Shown here: positions 17,000 to 24,427 of the stretch, in pieces | Layout: every line of letters starts with the position of its first letter | How positions within the stretch are numbered: position 1 is the first letter of the stretch | Origin: Chloroflexota bacterium | GTDB lineage: Bacteria; Chloroflexota; Anaerolineae; Aggregatilineales; Phototrophicaceae | Assembly: GCA_026706395.1 (NCBI GenBank) | Contig: JAPOYU010000079.1 | Span: forward strand, 1 to 40,890 | DNA: 40,890 bases | Reading direction: 5' to 3' | Position numbers and translations under genes: made by a program | Notes under the pieces: model-generated | The model's database searches: none | Seen by the model: the letters and a program-made list of their open reading frames with translations, nothing else | What the model was told of the DNA's origin: nothing

Positions 17000-18405
17000 C
17001 AATTGACATTCAGTCGAACGACTTCATAGCGCTGGCCGATATCGCCCTGGCCAAACCGGATCTGCAGCATGCGATCGGTTCGGGCACGCGCGAGGCTTAT
17101 GCCAAGCGCTTGGCTACCATGTTCGCCCATAGCGACGAGCACGGCGAGCACATGAGACAAATGGCGGCCGAGGCGAAACGGCGCGCGCTGCGCAATCTGC
17201 CCGACCTGCTGGAGACGGCCGAAGTCAATCTGCGGGCGAACGGCTGGCAAGTGGAATGGGCGGAGGACGCGGATCAAGCGAATCAACTTGTGCTGGATAT
17301 CGCGGCGCGTCACGGCGTGCGAACGGTCACCAAGGCCAAGTCCATGCTGACCGAGGAGCTGGGCCTTAACCACGTGATGGAAGCCGCCGGCTTGCGTGTG
17401 GTGGAGACGGACCTGGGCGAATACATCATCCAGCTCAACAATGAAACGCCGAGCCATATCGTCGGCCCGGCCCTGCACATGACCAAGGCGGAAATCCGCG
17501 ATGTTTTCATTCGCGAACTGAATATGGAGCCGACCGACGAGGCCGAAGAAATGGTCGCCTTCGCCCGCAAGATGCTTCGCCGCGACTTCCTCAACGCCGA
17601 TATGGGCATCTCCGGCGGCAACTTCCTCATCGCCGAAACCGGCTCGATCGGCCTGGTAATGAACGAAGGCAACGGCCGTATGTGCACTTCATTGCCGCGC
17701 GTCCATATCGCCTTGGTAGGCATCGAGAAGATCGTCGAAACGGTCGAAGATTACGCCAGCCTCACGCAAGTCCTGCCCAGCAGTTCGACCGGGCAGAAGC
17801 TGACGGTATACACCAACATCCTCAACGGACCCGGCCGCGCCGAAGAAGGCGACGGACCCGAGCACAGCATTGTCATCCTGGTGGACAACGGCCGCTCGGA
17901 GATCTACGGTACGGACTACGCCGAAGCGCTGGCTTGCATCCGCTGCGGCGCCTGCCAGAACGCCTGCCCCGTCTACCGCAGCACCGGCGGCCATGCCTAT
18001 GGTTGGGTCTACGGCGGGCCCATCGGGGCGGTGCTGACTCCTCTTTTCGTCGGATTGGAAAATGCCCAGCCCCTGCCCCACGCCAGCAGCCTCTGCGGCA
18101 GCTGCAAACAAGTCTGCCCGGTCGATATCGACCTGCCGCGCATGCTGCTCGACCTGCGTTGGGAACTGGTGCGCGATGGGCACTCGAAAATCGGCTGGGA
18201 CGCGGCGATGAAAATGTGGGCGGTCGGCATGACCTCACCAAAGCGCTTCGCCCTCGGCGGAAAAGCCGCCCGCGCCGGCCAGCACATCATGGGCGACTAC
18301 CTGCCCGGCATCCTCGGCAATTGGACAAAACATCGTGATTTCCCCGATTTCGCGCCAAAGTCCTTCCGCCAGCTTTGGAAGGAGCGCAGCAATGCCCGCA
18401 CGTGA
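16996..18405 (+). CDS. lutB: L-lactate oxidation iron-sulfur protein LutB
   Basis: This is the ferredoxin-like subunit of LutABC, 469 residues, the expected length. The ATG at 16996 overlaps the lutA stop. Two 4Fe-4S motifs are clear: CxxCxxCxxxC at Cys314, 317, 320, 324 (CIRCGACQNACPVYR) and CxxCxxxC at Cys367, 370, 374 (CGSCKQVCPVDIDLPRML). The N-terminal two thirds is the LUD domain, with GISGGNFLIAETGSIGLV near 205 and NEGNGRM near 223. The lutC gene starts within its last codons. Confidence 0.95.
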   Translation: MTIDIQSNDFIALADIALAKPDLQHAIGSGTREAYAKRLATMFAHSDEHGEHMRQMAAEAKRRALRNLPDLLETAEVNLRANGWQVEWAEDADQANQLVLDIAARHGVRTVTKAKSMLTEELGLNHVMEAAGLRVVETDLGEYIIQLNNETPSHIVGPALHMTKAEIRDVFIRELNMEPTDEAEEMVAFARKMLRRDFLNADMGISGGNFLIAETGSIGLVMNEGNGRMCTSLPRVHIALVGIEKIVETVEDYASLTQVLPSSSTGQKLTVYTNILNGPGRAEEGDGPEHSIVILVDNGRSEIYGTDYAEALACIRCGACQNACPVYRSTGGHAYGWVYGGPIGAVLTPLFVGLENAQPLPHASSLCGSCKQVCPVDIDLPRMLLDLRWELVRDGHSKIGWDAAMKMWAVGMTSPKRFALGGKAARAGQHIMGDYLPGILGNWTKHRDFPDFAPKSFRQLWKERSNART

Positions 18406-19033
18406 CCGTATCCTTAGCCGTCTTCGTAGCGCGCAAGCACCGTTTGGCGATCTCCAACCGCCGGACGAACGTCGCGCTATGCTCCCTCTCCCCGAGATGG
18501 ACGCCGACGAGCGCCTCGCCCACTTCACCAGCGAAGCCGAGCAGCTCGGTTGCGCCATCTATCATGCCGACGCCAATGAAGCGATCGAGCAGATCATGGA
18601 CTTGCTGAATGGCGACCGCAGGGTATTGAGTTGGGCGGATGACCACCTGCCTCTCGACGGCTTACAAGACATGCTGGCCCAGCTTGGCGTCACCGTAGCC
18701 GAACCGAATGATGGAGACGTTCGCGTCGGCATCACCGGTGTTGCGGCGGCGCTGGCCGCAACCGGCAGCCTCGTGCTGGAAAGCGGCGCCGGACGCCCGC
18801 GCAGCGCTTCCCTGTTGCCGGACCGGCATATCGCCCTGATGACCGCTGATCAGCTCCACACCGACCTCGAGAATTGGCAGGCGGCGCAAAAGGCGGACGG
18901 CTACCCCGCTTTCCGGAGGACGAGCAACACCGTGATCGTCACGGGACCCAGCAAGACCGCCGATATCGGCCACGAGTTGGTCAAGGGAGCGCATGGTCCC
19001 CGCGAGCTGCATATTTTGATTCTGCGGAGTTAA
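18392..19033 (+). CDS. lutC: L-lactate oxidation protein LutC (LUD domain)
   Basis: This is the third LutABC subunit, 213 residues. The start ATG at 18392 overlaps the lutB end by 14 bases and has AAGGAG upstream; an earlier in-frame start would overlap much more. Family features are the N-terminal PARDRILSRLRSAQ helix, DVRVGITGVAAALAATGSLVLES, SLLPDRHIALM and the C-terminal TGPSKTADIGHELVKGAHGP. The last motif, G-P-S-x-T-A-D-I, is typical of LUD proteins. The three genes form one tightly packed operon. Confidence 0.94.
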   Translation: MPARDRILSRLRSAQAPFGDLQPPDERRAMLPLPEMDADERLAHFTSEAEQLGCAIYHADANEAIEQIMDLLNGDRRVLSWADDHLPLDGLQDMLAQLGVTVAEPNDGDVRVGITGVAAALAATGSLVLESGAGRPRSASLLPDRHIALMTADQLHTDLENWQAAQKADGYPAFRRTSNTVIVTGPSKTADIGHELVKGAHGPRELHILILRS

Positions 19034-19093
19034 TGCGTCCATTTTTGGGCGACCCGCCGGCTCACCCCTATAATGCGCCTGTACAAGCCGCGC

Positions 19094-20302
19094 CTAATCA
19101 AACCCCGGCGGATGCTTGATGTATTGCTCGAGCAGGGCGGCGAACTCGTCACCATCAATCGGCAAGTCGACAGTCGCCCGTTTGTGCGCCGAAAGCATGA
19201 TGGCGTTGTTGAGCATGACCATGTTGATGCCCTCTTCCGCCGGAGCGATTAGCTCGGCGCCGTGAAGGATCGCATCGGCGAAGTTCTCAATGATGATTTC
19301 GTGGCCATGGCTCTCGAGCGGAGTATAGGGAACGACTTCGCGAGTGTATGGCGCCTTGGCGAAACCCTGCGTTGACTGCTGAATCTCAACGATAGACGAG
19401 CGCGAGTTGCGATAGAAGATCAGATCGTCCGGCGCTTTGGTCCCTTCTTGCCCACTCTCGTTCTGCGCTGCATCTGGGTCGGCAGCATCGGGCAGCGGCT
19501 GTGCGCCGGCTTCGTAGACCAGCTTGCCCAGTTCGCCGACAATCTCCAGCCGGTTGGTCCCCGGCGATTCGCCCGTGGTGGTGATGAAATGGCCAACCGC
19601 GCCGTTGCTATGCTCGAAGTAGGCGGTTACTTCGTCTTCGACTTCGATATCATGATGCTTGCCAAATTTGACGAAACCGTGGGCGCGCGCCGGCAGACCC
19701 AGCAGCCATTGGTAGAGGTCAAGGTTATGCGGGCATTGGTTCATCAGCACGCCGCCGCCTTCGCCTTTCCAAGTGGCGCGCCAGTCGCCGCTGTCGTAGT
19801 AATGCTGGGTGCGGAACCAATCCGTGATGAGCCAGGTGCCGCGTGTGAGCCGACCAAGCTCGCCGCCATCGATCATCGCTTTGATGGCGCGCCAGTGCCC
19901 CCAGGTGCGCTGCATGAACATGGCGGCGAAGACAAGATCGGGTTTCGATTGCTTCGCATGCTGATAGCCGGAGATCAAGCGCTCGGCTTCCTTGACGTGG
20001 ACGGCGATGGGCTTTTCGACAAGGACGTGCAGACCCCGCTCGAAAGCGGAGAGACACATATCAGGATGGTCGTAGTGGGGTGTGGCGATGATGACGGCGT
20101 CGAGCGGCGCGGTGGAGAGCATCTCCTCATAATCTGAGTGGCGAGAAAGGCCTTCCGGCACGTCGTCGATTTCCAGGCGCGCGGGATTGCGATCGCAGAT
20201 GGCGACCAATTTCGTGTTGGGCAGGTCGATGACGTGCTGGGTGTGCTTGCTGCCCATGTTGCCGAGGCCGACGATCCCGATTCTGACTTGTTGCTGCGTC
20301 AT
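19094..20302 (-). CDS. Gfo/Idh/MocA-family dehydrogenase
   Basis: This is an NAD(P)-dependent sugar or inositol dehydrogenase of 402 residues. I take the ATG at 20302 with AAGGGAA upstream; the longer frame lacks a ribosome site. The Rossmann motif GIVGLGNMGSKH lies at the N-terminus, and the family signature VEKPIAVHVKEAE lies near residue 105. Substrate-domain segments GTWLITDWFRTQHYYDSGDW, GGGVLMNQCPHNLDLYQWL (with the catalytic-type His) and a C-terminal helix follow. The substrate cannot be read off; such genes are abundant in sugar-degrading bacteria. It converges on lutC and faces away from the following degraded region. Confidence 0.93.
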   Translation of the reverse strand: MTQQQVRIGIVGLGNMGSKHTQHVIDLPNTKLVAICDRNPARLEIDDVPEGLSRHSDYEEMLSTAPLDAVIIATPHYDHPDMCLSAFERGLHVLVEKPIAVHVKEAERLISGYQHAKQSKPDLVFAAMFMQRTWGHWRAIKAMIDGGELGRLTRGTWLITDWFRTQHYYDSGDWRATWKGEGGGVLMNQCPHNLDLYQWLLGLPARAHGFVKFGKHHDIEVEDEVTAYFEHSNGAVGHFITTTGESPGTNRLEIVGELGKLVYEAGAQPLPDAADPDAAQNESGQEGTKAPDDLIFYRNSRSSIVEIQQSTQGFAKAPYTREVVPYTPLESHGHEIIIENFADAILHGAELIAPAEEGINMVMLNNAIMLSAHKRATVDLPIDGDEFAALLEQYIKHPPGFD

Positions 20303-20357
20303 AAGGTTCCCTTCTCGATGAGTCCCGTACCCGGACGCCTCCCCGCAAAACGCCACG

Positions 20358-20363
20358 ATTGTA
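20358..20363 (-). promoter_or_regulatory. Probable -10 box (TACAAT) of the Gfo/Idh gene
   Basis: On the minus strand CGATACAATCGTGG lies about 55 bases before the start at 20302. The context matches the other TACAAT boxes in this window. Confidence 0.4.
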
Positions 20364-20390
20364 TCGCAGGCAGAGCGAAATTTCCGCCGG

Positions 20391-20530
20391 TCAAGCTTGG
20401 ATGCGGCGACGCGGTAGATTATGTCCGTTTTTTGTCCGACGACAAAACTTTTTCGGAGGATAGACTGGTTTTATGTCCGCGCGAAAGAGGTTGATGGCGG
20501 CGCTGTTGAGAGGGTAGCACAGGTTTTGGC
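20391..20530 (-). pseudogene. Second relic of the HTH gene (promoter block and N-terminus only)
   Basis: The palindrome half TAGCACAGGT (from 20515) and the flanking GACTAAATGTTCG block match the region upstream of the intact HTH gene with the same spacing; the other palindrome half has decayed. Read on the minus strand, the following bases encode VYPPKKFCRRTKNGHN, which resembles YTPAEKKLVRR..HNGN at the start of the intact protein. The frame then ends. This is a truncated and mutated copy in the space between the Gfo/Idh gene and the permease fragment. Confidence 0.5.
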
Positions 20531-20621
20531 GCGAGAGACGACTAAATGTTCGTGCTAGTAGAGCTAAAGAATCAAGAGAGCGAGCCACCGCCCCGCCCCT
20601 ACGAAGAAGTCGGAGGAGCGC

Positions 20622-20853
20622 CTAGCCTGTGACCGCGCCGAAGGTCAAACCGCGGACGATGAAGCGCTGCACCATCAGCGACAGGATTACGGGCGCCGTC
20701 ATAGCGATGAGCATGCGGGTGGTGACGAAACCGAAGTCGATGCCGCGCACGGTGTCCGACCCGGCGACCAGCGTCGGATAGGGTTTCCAATCACGGTAGG
20801 CGAGCACGCTGGCGAAGAGGAATTCGTTCCAGGCGAAGGCGAAGCAGTCCCGT
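20622..20853 (-). pseudogene. C-terminal fragment of a second MalG-type ABC permease
   Basis: The minus strand encodes about 76 residues of a permease tail: FAFAWNEFLFASVLAYRDW, then PYPTLVAGSDTVRGIDFGF, and an end MVQRFIVRGLTFGAVTG before TAG at 20622. Similarity begins sharply near 20853. Beyond it lies the TATAAT box of the next gene, so at least the first 200 codons are gone. It is not the same fragment as at 4264-4380, but it has the same position type: next to a PhyH gene. Confidence 0.8.
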
Positions 20854-20855
20854 AT

Positions 20856-20861
20856 TATAAT
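20856..20861 (+). promoter_or_regulatory. Probable -10 box (TATAAT) of PhyH copy 2
   Basis: A perfect TATAAT lies 34 bases before the ATG at 20896, right at the break of the permease fragment. No clear -35 hexamer is present. Confidence 0.5.
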
Positions 20862-20895
20862 GAGAGCGCGGCCCAAACACAACGGAGAACTGCCG

Positions 20896-21654
20896 ATGAA
20901 CATGCAGTCAGCTTTAGCAGCGTTCGGCGTTAACAACGAGACACTCAGCGGAACTGAGAAAGCGCATCTGGACGAGCAGGGCTACCTGCCCTTGCCCGGC
21001 ATCATGCCGCCGACGCAAGTGACCGCGATCCGCCAACGCGTCGAAGCGTTGATCGCTGAAGAAGGCGAGAACGCCGGCAGCGAATTCTCGCAGGAAATAG
21101 GTGCCGTACGCCTCGCCAATCTCGTCGACAAAGATCCACTCTTCGAAATCTGCTTCAGCCATCCCCGCGTCTTGGCGGCGATGAACCACGTCCTCCAGGG
21201 GGATTTCAAACTGTCGTCGCTGAATGGCCGAGCGTCAGTGCCCGGCGACGGCTTGCAAGCTTTCCACGTAGATTGGAAGGGCGGCGTCGATCCGAGCGAT
21301 TTCCAAGTCTGCAATTCGATCTGGCTGCTGGTGGACTTCACCGCCGAAAATGGCGCGACGCGCGTGGTGCCCGGCTCCCACCGCTCAGGCCGGCACCCGC
21401 GCGAAGCCCTTGAAAACCTTTGGGCGCAGCATCCGGATGAAATACTCCTGACCGGCAAGGCCGGCGCCGTCGTCATTTTTAACTCGCATCTGTGGCACGC
21501 CGGCACAGCGAATCATACCGCTACGCCGCGCTATGCCTTGCATTCCTATTTCACGCGCCGTCACAATCCGCAGCAAATGGACCAGAAAGCCTTTCTCAGC
21601 GCGGAAACCCTTGCCCGTCTTAGCCCGGCGCAGCGATTCATTCTGAATGTGTGA
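20896..21654 (+). CDS. Phytanoyl-CoA dioxygenase (PhyH) family protein, copy 2
   Basis: This is an Fe(II)/2-oxoglutarate-dependent oxygenase of 252 residues. The start ATG at 20896 has CGGAGA at 7 bases. The iron ligands are HxD at His124-Val-Asp126 (QAFHVDWKGG) and the distal His201 in NSHLWHAGTANHT, with RYALHSYFTRR after it. The N-terminal DEQGYLPLPGIMPP is a common PhyH entry motif. It equals copy 1 in length but shares little sequence beyond the motifs, so the two probably act on different substrates. Its last 17 bases overlap the end of the HNH gene on the other strand. Confidence 0.92.
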   Translation: MNMQSALAAFGVNNETLSGTEKAHLDEQGYLPLPGIMPPTQVTAIRQRVEALIAEEGENAGSEFSQEIGAVRLANLVDKDPLFEICFSHPRVLAAMNHVLQGDFKLSSLNGRASVPGDGLQAFHVDWKGGVDPSDFQVCNSIWLLVDFTAENGATRVVPGSHRSGRHPREALENLWAQHPDEILLTGKAGAVVIFNSHLWHAGTANHTATPRYALHSYFTRRHNPQQMDQKAFLSAETLARLSPAQRFILNV

Positions 21655-21931
21655 AATCGCGGCAGTCGATGACCAGCTTGCCTTTGATGCGGTTGCAGGT
21701 CGCGCAGAGCAGTTGCAGATTATCCAGTTGCGAGCGCCCGCCCTTAGCGATGGGAAGCACATGATCCAGCACTAACCCATCCGCCACGCCGCAATTGGCG
21801 CAGCATTCGCCGAACTTGTTCGTTAGTTGCCGATACCATGACGCGTAGTTCGCGCGCAGTGTCTGCCGTTCGCGCCGCTTGATCTGTGGCGGCACGGCCC
21901 GCTTGTAGGGCTTGCTGCGCGTAGTCGCCAT
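21638..21931 (-). CDS. HNH endonuclease-domain protein
   Basis: This is a 97-residue protein that is little more than an HNH nuclease domain. A basic N-terminus (KPYKRAVPPQIKRRERQ) is followed by the zinc-binding CANCG pair, LVLDHVLPIAKGG with the catalytic histidine, the NLQLLC segment with its Asn, and the second pair CATCNRIKGK. Stand-alone proteins of this type occur in phages, homing elements and restriction loci; I see no partner genes here. It ends inside the convergent PhyH gene by 17 bases. Confidence 0.85.
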   Translation of the reverse strand: MATTRSKPYKRAVPPQIKRRERQTLRANYASWYRQLTNKFGECCANCGVADGLVLDHVLPIAKGGRSQLDNLQLLCATCNRIKGKLVIDCRDFTHSE

Positions 21932-22002
21932 CGGCTCGCGACCGCCACGGGCCTTAAACTGCGCCAGGTCGCTGCCCGGCTCATGACAAGCGCAGCGCTG
22001 GC

Positions 22003-23187
22003 TCAGCCGTCCGCAGTAGCCGCAGTGAACTCGTCCTCGGTCTGATATACCAGCTTGCCTCCTATTATCGTTGCCTGCACGCCGATTTTCTCATCCCAAA
22101 TGACCAGATCGGCATCCGTTCCCATCTGCAGCGAGCCCTTCTGAGGATACATGCCGATGGAGCGCGCCGGCGCCCGCGTAACCATCGGCAAGGCTTCAAC
22201 CAGCGAGAGATCGCAGAAGCTCATCATGTTTCTCAGCGCCTGCGCCATGGTGAGCGTGCTGCCCGCCAGGCTGCCGTCGCGATCGCGAGCGATGCCATCC
22301 TTGACGACGCAAGGTACATCACCCATGCCGAATTCACCATCGGGCAGGCCGGCCGCCCGCATGGCATCGGTGATCGCCAAGACCCGTTCGACGCCGACCA
22401 GCCGATGCAGCAGCCGAACCACAGCCGGATGCACATGCACGCCATCGGGGATGATCTGAAAACTCACCTGCGGATGCTCGCTTGCGGCGACGAAGCTGCC
22501 GGGCTGCCGGTGATGGACGCCAGCCATGCCGTTGAACGTATGCGTGATCTGCTCTAAGCCGGCCCTGATATAATCATGCGTCGCTTCATAACTCGCGCCG
22601 CTATGCCCCAGCGAAACGACTATGCCGCGCTCTACCGCCGCCCGCATCAATCCCTCGGCGCCATCAAGCTCTGGCGCCAGCGTGATCAACTTGATCTGTC
22701 CCGAATCAAGCCAGGGCAAGTATTCCGCCAGCTGCGGCGCGCGCAAATGCTTCTCCGGCTGTGAACCGCGATAAGCCCGATTGAGATAAGGTCCCTCGAG
22801 ATGCACGCCCAGAAAGGGACTATGCGGACGATCAGCGTAAGCGCTCATCGCCGCCAGCGCCGCCTCAATCCGCTCGCGCGAGCTCGACATCGTCGTGCCC
22901 AGAAAACTGGTCACGCCATGCCTCACGACAAAATGGCAAAGTCCTCGCAGAGATGTTTCCGTCCCGTCCATCACATCGAAGCCGTTGCTGCCATGGACAT
23001 GGACATCGACGAAGCCGGGCAGCGCATAAGCGCCACCGCCATCAATGCGCCTATCGCCGGGTGTGGTCTCGACCGATGGCGACGGATGCAGGTCAGTGAT
23101 AAGGCCATCCGAGATGACCAGCGTATGCCCGCTTACGAAGTGGTCTTCTAGCCAGATTCGGCTGTTCTCTATGAGTAATCGCGACAC
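22003..23187 (-). CDS. nagA: N-acetylglucosamine-6-phosphate deacetylase
   Basis: The product removes the acetyl group from GlcNAc-6-phosphate, giving glucosamine-6-phosphate and acetate. It is 394 residues, normal for the family. Metal and substrate motifs are in order: GFVDVHVHGSNGFDVMD near residue 58, GVHLEGPYLNRAYRGSQ near 125, VSLGHSGA near 190, ITHTFNGMAGVHHRQPG near 212, and the catalytic aspartate in AITDAMRAAG near 270. The start is a GTG at 23187 with only a weak ribosome site. It is divergent from the SIS-GH20-SIS cluster, which handles the same sugar. Confidence 0.95.
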   Translation of the reverse strand: MSRLLIENSRIWLEDHFVSGHTLVISDGLITDLHPSPSVETTPGDRRIDGGGAYALPGFVDVHVHGSNGFDVMDGTETSLRGLCHFVVRHGVTSFLGTTMSSSRERIEAALAAMSAYADRPHSPFLGVHLEGPYLNRAYRGSQPEKHLRAPQLAEYLPWLDSGQIKLITLAPELDGAEGLMRAAVERGIVVSLGHSGASYEATHDYIRAGLEQITHTFNGMAGVHHRQPGSFVAASEHPQVSFQIIPDGVHVHPAVVRLLHRLVGVERVLAITDAMRAAGLPDGEFGMGDVPCVVKDGIARDRDGSLAGSTLTMAQALRNMMSFCDLSLVEALPMVTRAPARSIGMYPQKGSLQMGTDADLVIWDEKIGVQATIIGGKLVYQTEDEFTAATADG

Positions 23188-23315
23188 AATCGCCTGACCT
23201 GCCCTCTCAACATGACCGGCAAAGTGAAGCAGAGTATAGCAGCAATTGCAGTCGCCGCGATGCGCTAAACGGTTTCGCGCTGGAACGCCAATCTGTGAAC
23301 TGACGGCGGGTCTGC

Positions 23316-23321
23316 TACAAT
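23316..23321 (+). promoter_or_regulatory. Probable -10 box (TACAAT) of the SIS-GH20-SIS operon
   Basis: TACAAT lies 35 bases before the preferred start at 23356 and only 11 bases before the in-frame ATG at 23332, so the latter would be nearly leaderless. Confidence 0.4.
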
Positions 23322-23355
23322 GATTTTCTTGATGAGTCCGATCGAGAGAATCCGG

Positions 23356-24396
23356 ATGCTACCGGGCCAGCACACGCTACGTGAAATCATGAGTCAACCC
23401 GCCGTCTGGGCGGAGGCTTTAGCGGCCTTCGACGTGAAGCGGAGCCCCCTGCAAAAATTACTGGCGACGGCAAACGCTAAGCACATCATCGTCACAGGCT
23501 GCGGCTCGACCTACTACCTTGCGCTGACTGCCGCTCGCCTCCTGCGCAAGAGCGGCGTCGACGCCAGCGCCAGTCCCGCGTCCGAACTCCTGCTGCATCC
23601 AGCGTCCATCTGCCTGCCCGGTCGACGCTATCTGCTGCTGAGCGTATCGCGCTCCGGGACGACCAGCGAAACGGTTCGCGCTCAACAAAACTTCAAATCC
23701 GAAATCGGCGAATTCGCCATCACCGTCACCTGCGATAGCGGCAGCCCGCTCGCGCGCGACGCCGACCTCGCTATCGCCATTGACGGCGCACAGGAAGAAA
23801 GCGTCGCTCAAACGCGCTCCTTCAGCAGCATGGCCGTCGTCCTGCAGCTGCTTGCCGCCGCCGTCGCCGGATGCAAACTGGTCGCTGGCCGGCGCCTTCC
23901 GACTATCTGCGGCGAATTGCTGGAGACTCACGCCGGCCTCGCTCGTTCGCTGGGTGAAGATGGCGCCATCACGAAGTTTTTCTTCCTCGGATCCGATGCC
24001 CTCTACGGCATCGCCTGCGAAGCCATGCTCAAGATGAAAGAGATGTCCCTCTCGTACAGCGAGGCTTATCACACGCTCGAATTCCGCCATGGACCGATGT
24101 CGATGGTCGGCGATGACAGTCTGGTCATCGGCTTGATCTCGCCCGGCGCCGCTCGGCAGGAGAACCGCGTATTGGATGAAATGGCGGAGATGGGTGCATC
24201 TGTTTTGGCGATTGGTCAAGCCCCCGGGCAACAGCAACATCAAATCACTTTGCCCGCCAACCTGCCGCGTTGCTGCGCGCCGGTCCTGCATTTACCCGTG
24301 TTGCAACTGCTGGCCTACCATCGCGCTGTCTTCAACGGCTGTGACCCCGATAATCCGCAGCAGCTAACCGCTGTGGTCTCGCTGGACGACATTTGA
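23356..24396 (+). CDS. SIS-domain amino-sugar isomerase/deaminase-like protein (AgaS/GlmS-C type), copy 1
   Basis: This is a double-SIS protein of 346 residues from the ATG at 23356, which has GAGAGA upstream; an earlier ATG at 23332 lies very close to the predicted transcription start. The first SIS site reads TGCGSTYYLALTAARLL and VSRSGTTSETVRA. The second half has KMKEMSLSYSEAYHTLEFRHGP, matching the catalytic Glu and His region of the GlmS isomerase domain (E-x-x-HGP). No glutaminase domain is present. In this context it most likely converts glucosamine-6-phosphate to fructose-6-phosphate with release of ammonia, or a related reaction. It heads an operon with the hexosaminidase and a second SIS gene. 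Confidence 0.88.
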   Translation: MLPGQHTLREIMSQPAVWAEALAAFDVKRSPLQKLLATANAKHIIVTGCGSTYYLALTAARLLRKSGVDASASPASELLLHPASICLPGRRYLLLSVSRSGTTSETVRAQQNFKSEIGEFAITVTCDSGSPLARDADLAIAIDGAQEESVAQTRSFSSMAVVLQLLAAAVAGCKLVAGRRLPTICGELLETHAGLARSLGEDGAITKFFFLGSDALYGIACEAMLKMKEMSLSYSEAYHTLEFRHGPMSMVGDDSLVIGLISPGAARQENRVLDEMAEMGASVLAIGQAPGQQQHQITLPANLPRCCAPVLHLPVLQLLAYHRAVFNGCDPDNPQQLTAVVSLDDI

Positions 24397-24427
24397 CCCA
24401 GGAAAGATAAGGGAGGCAAAGTCCAAC

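Noticed and set aside
16546..17478. A 310-residue minus-strand frame across lutA and lutB
   Set aside because: It is opposite two iron-sulfur protein genes with intact cysteine motifs.
19069..19074. TATAAT before the end of the Gfo/Idh gene, pointing to the plus strand
   Set aside because: It is a good -10 box by sequence, but nothing coding follows on that strand for over 1 kb; probably chance or a relic.
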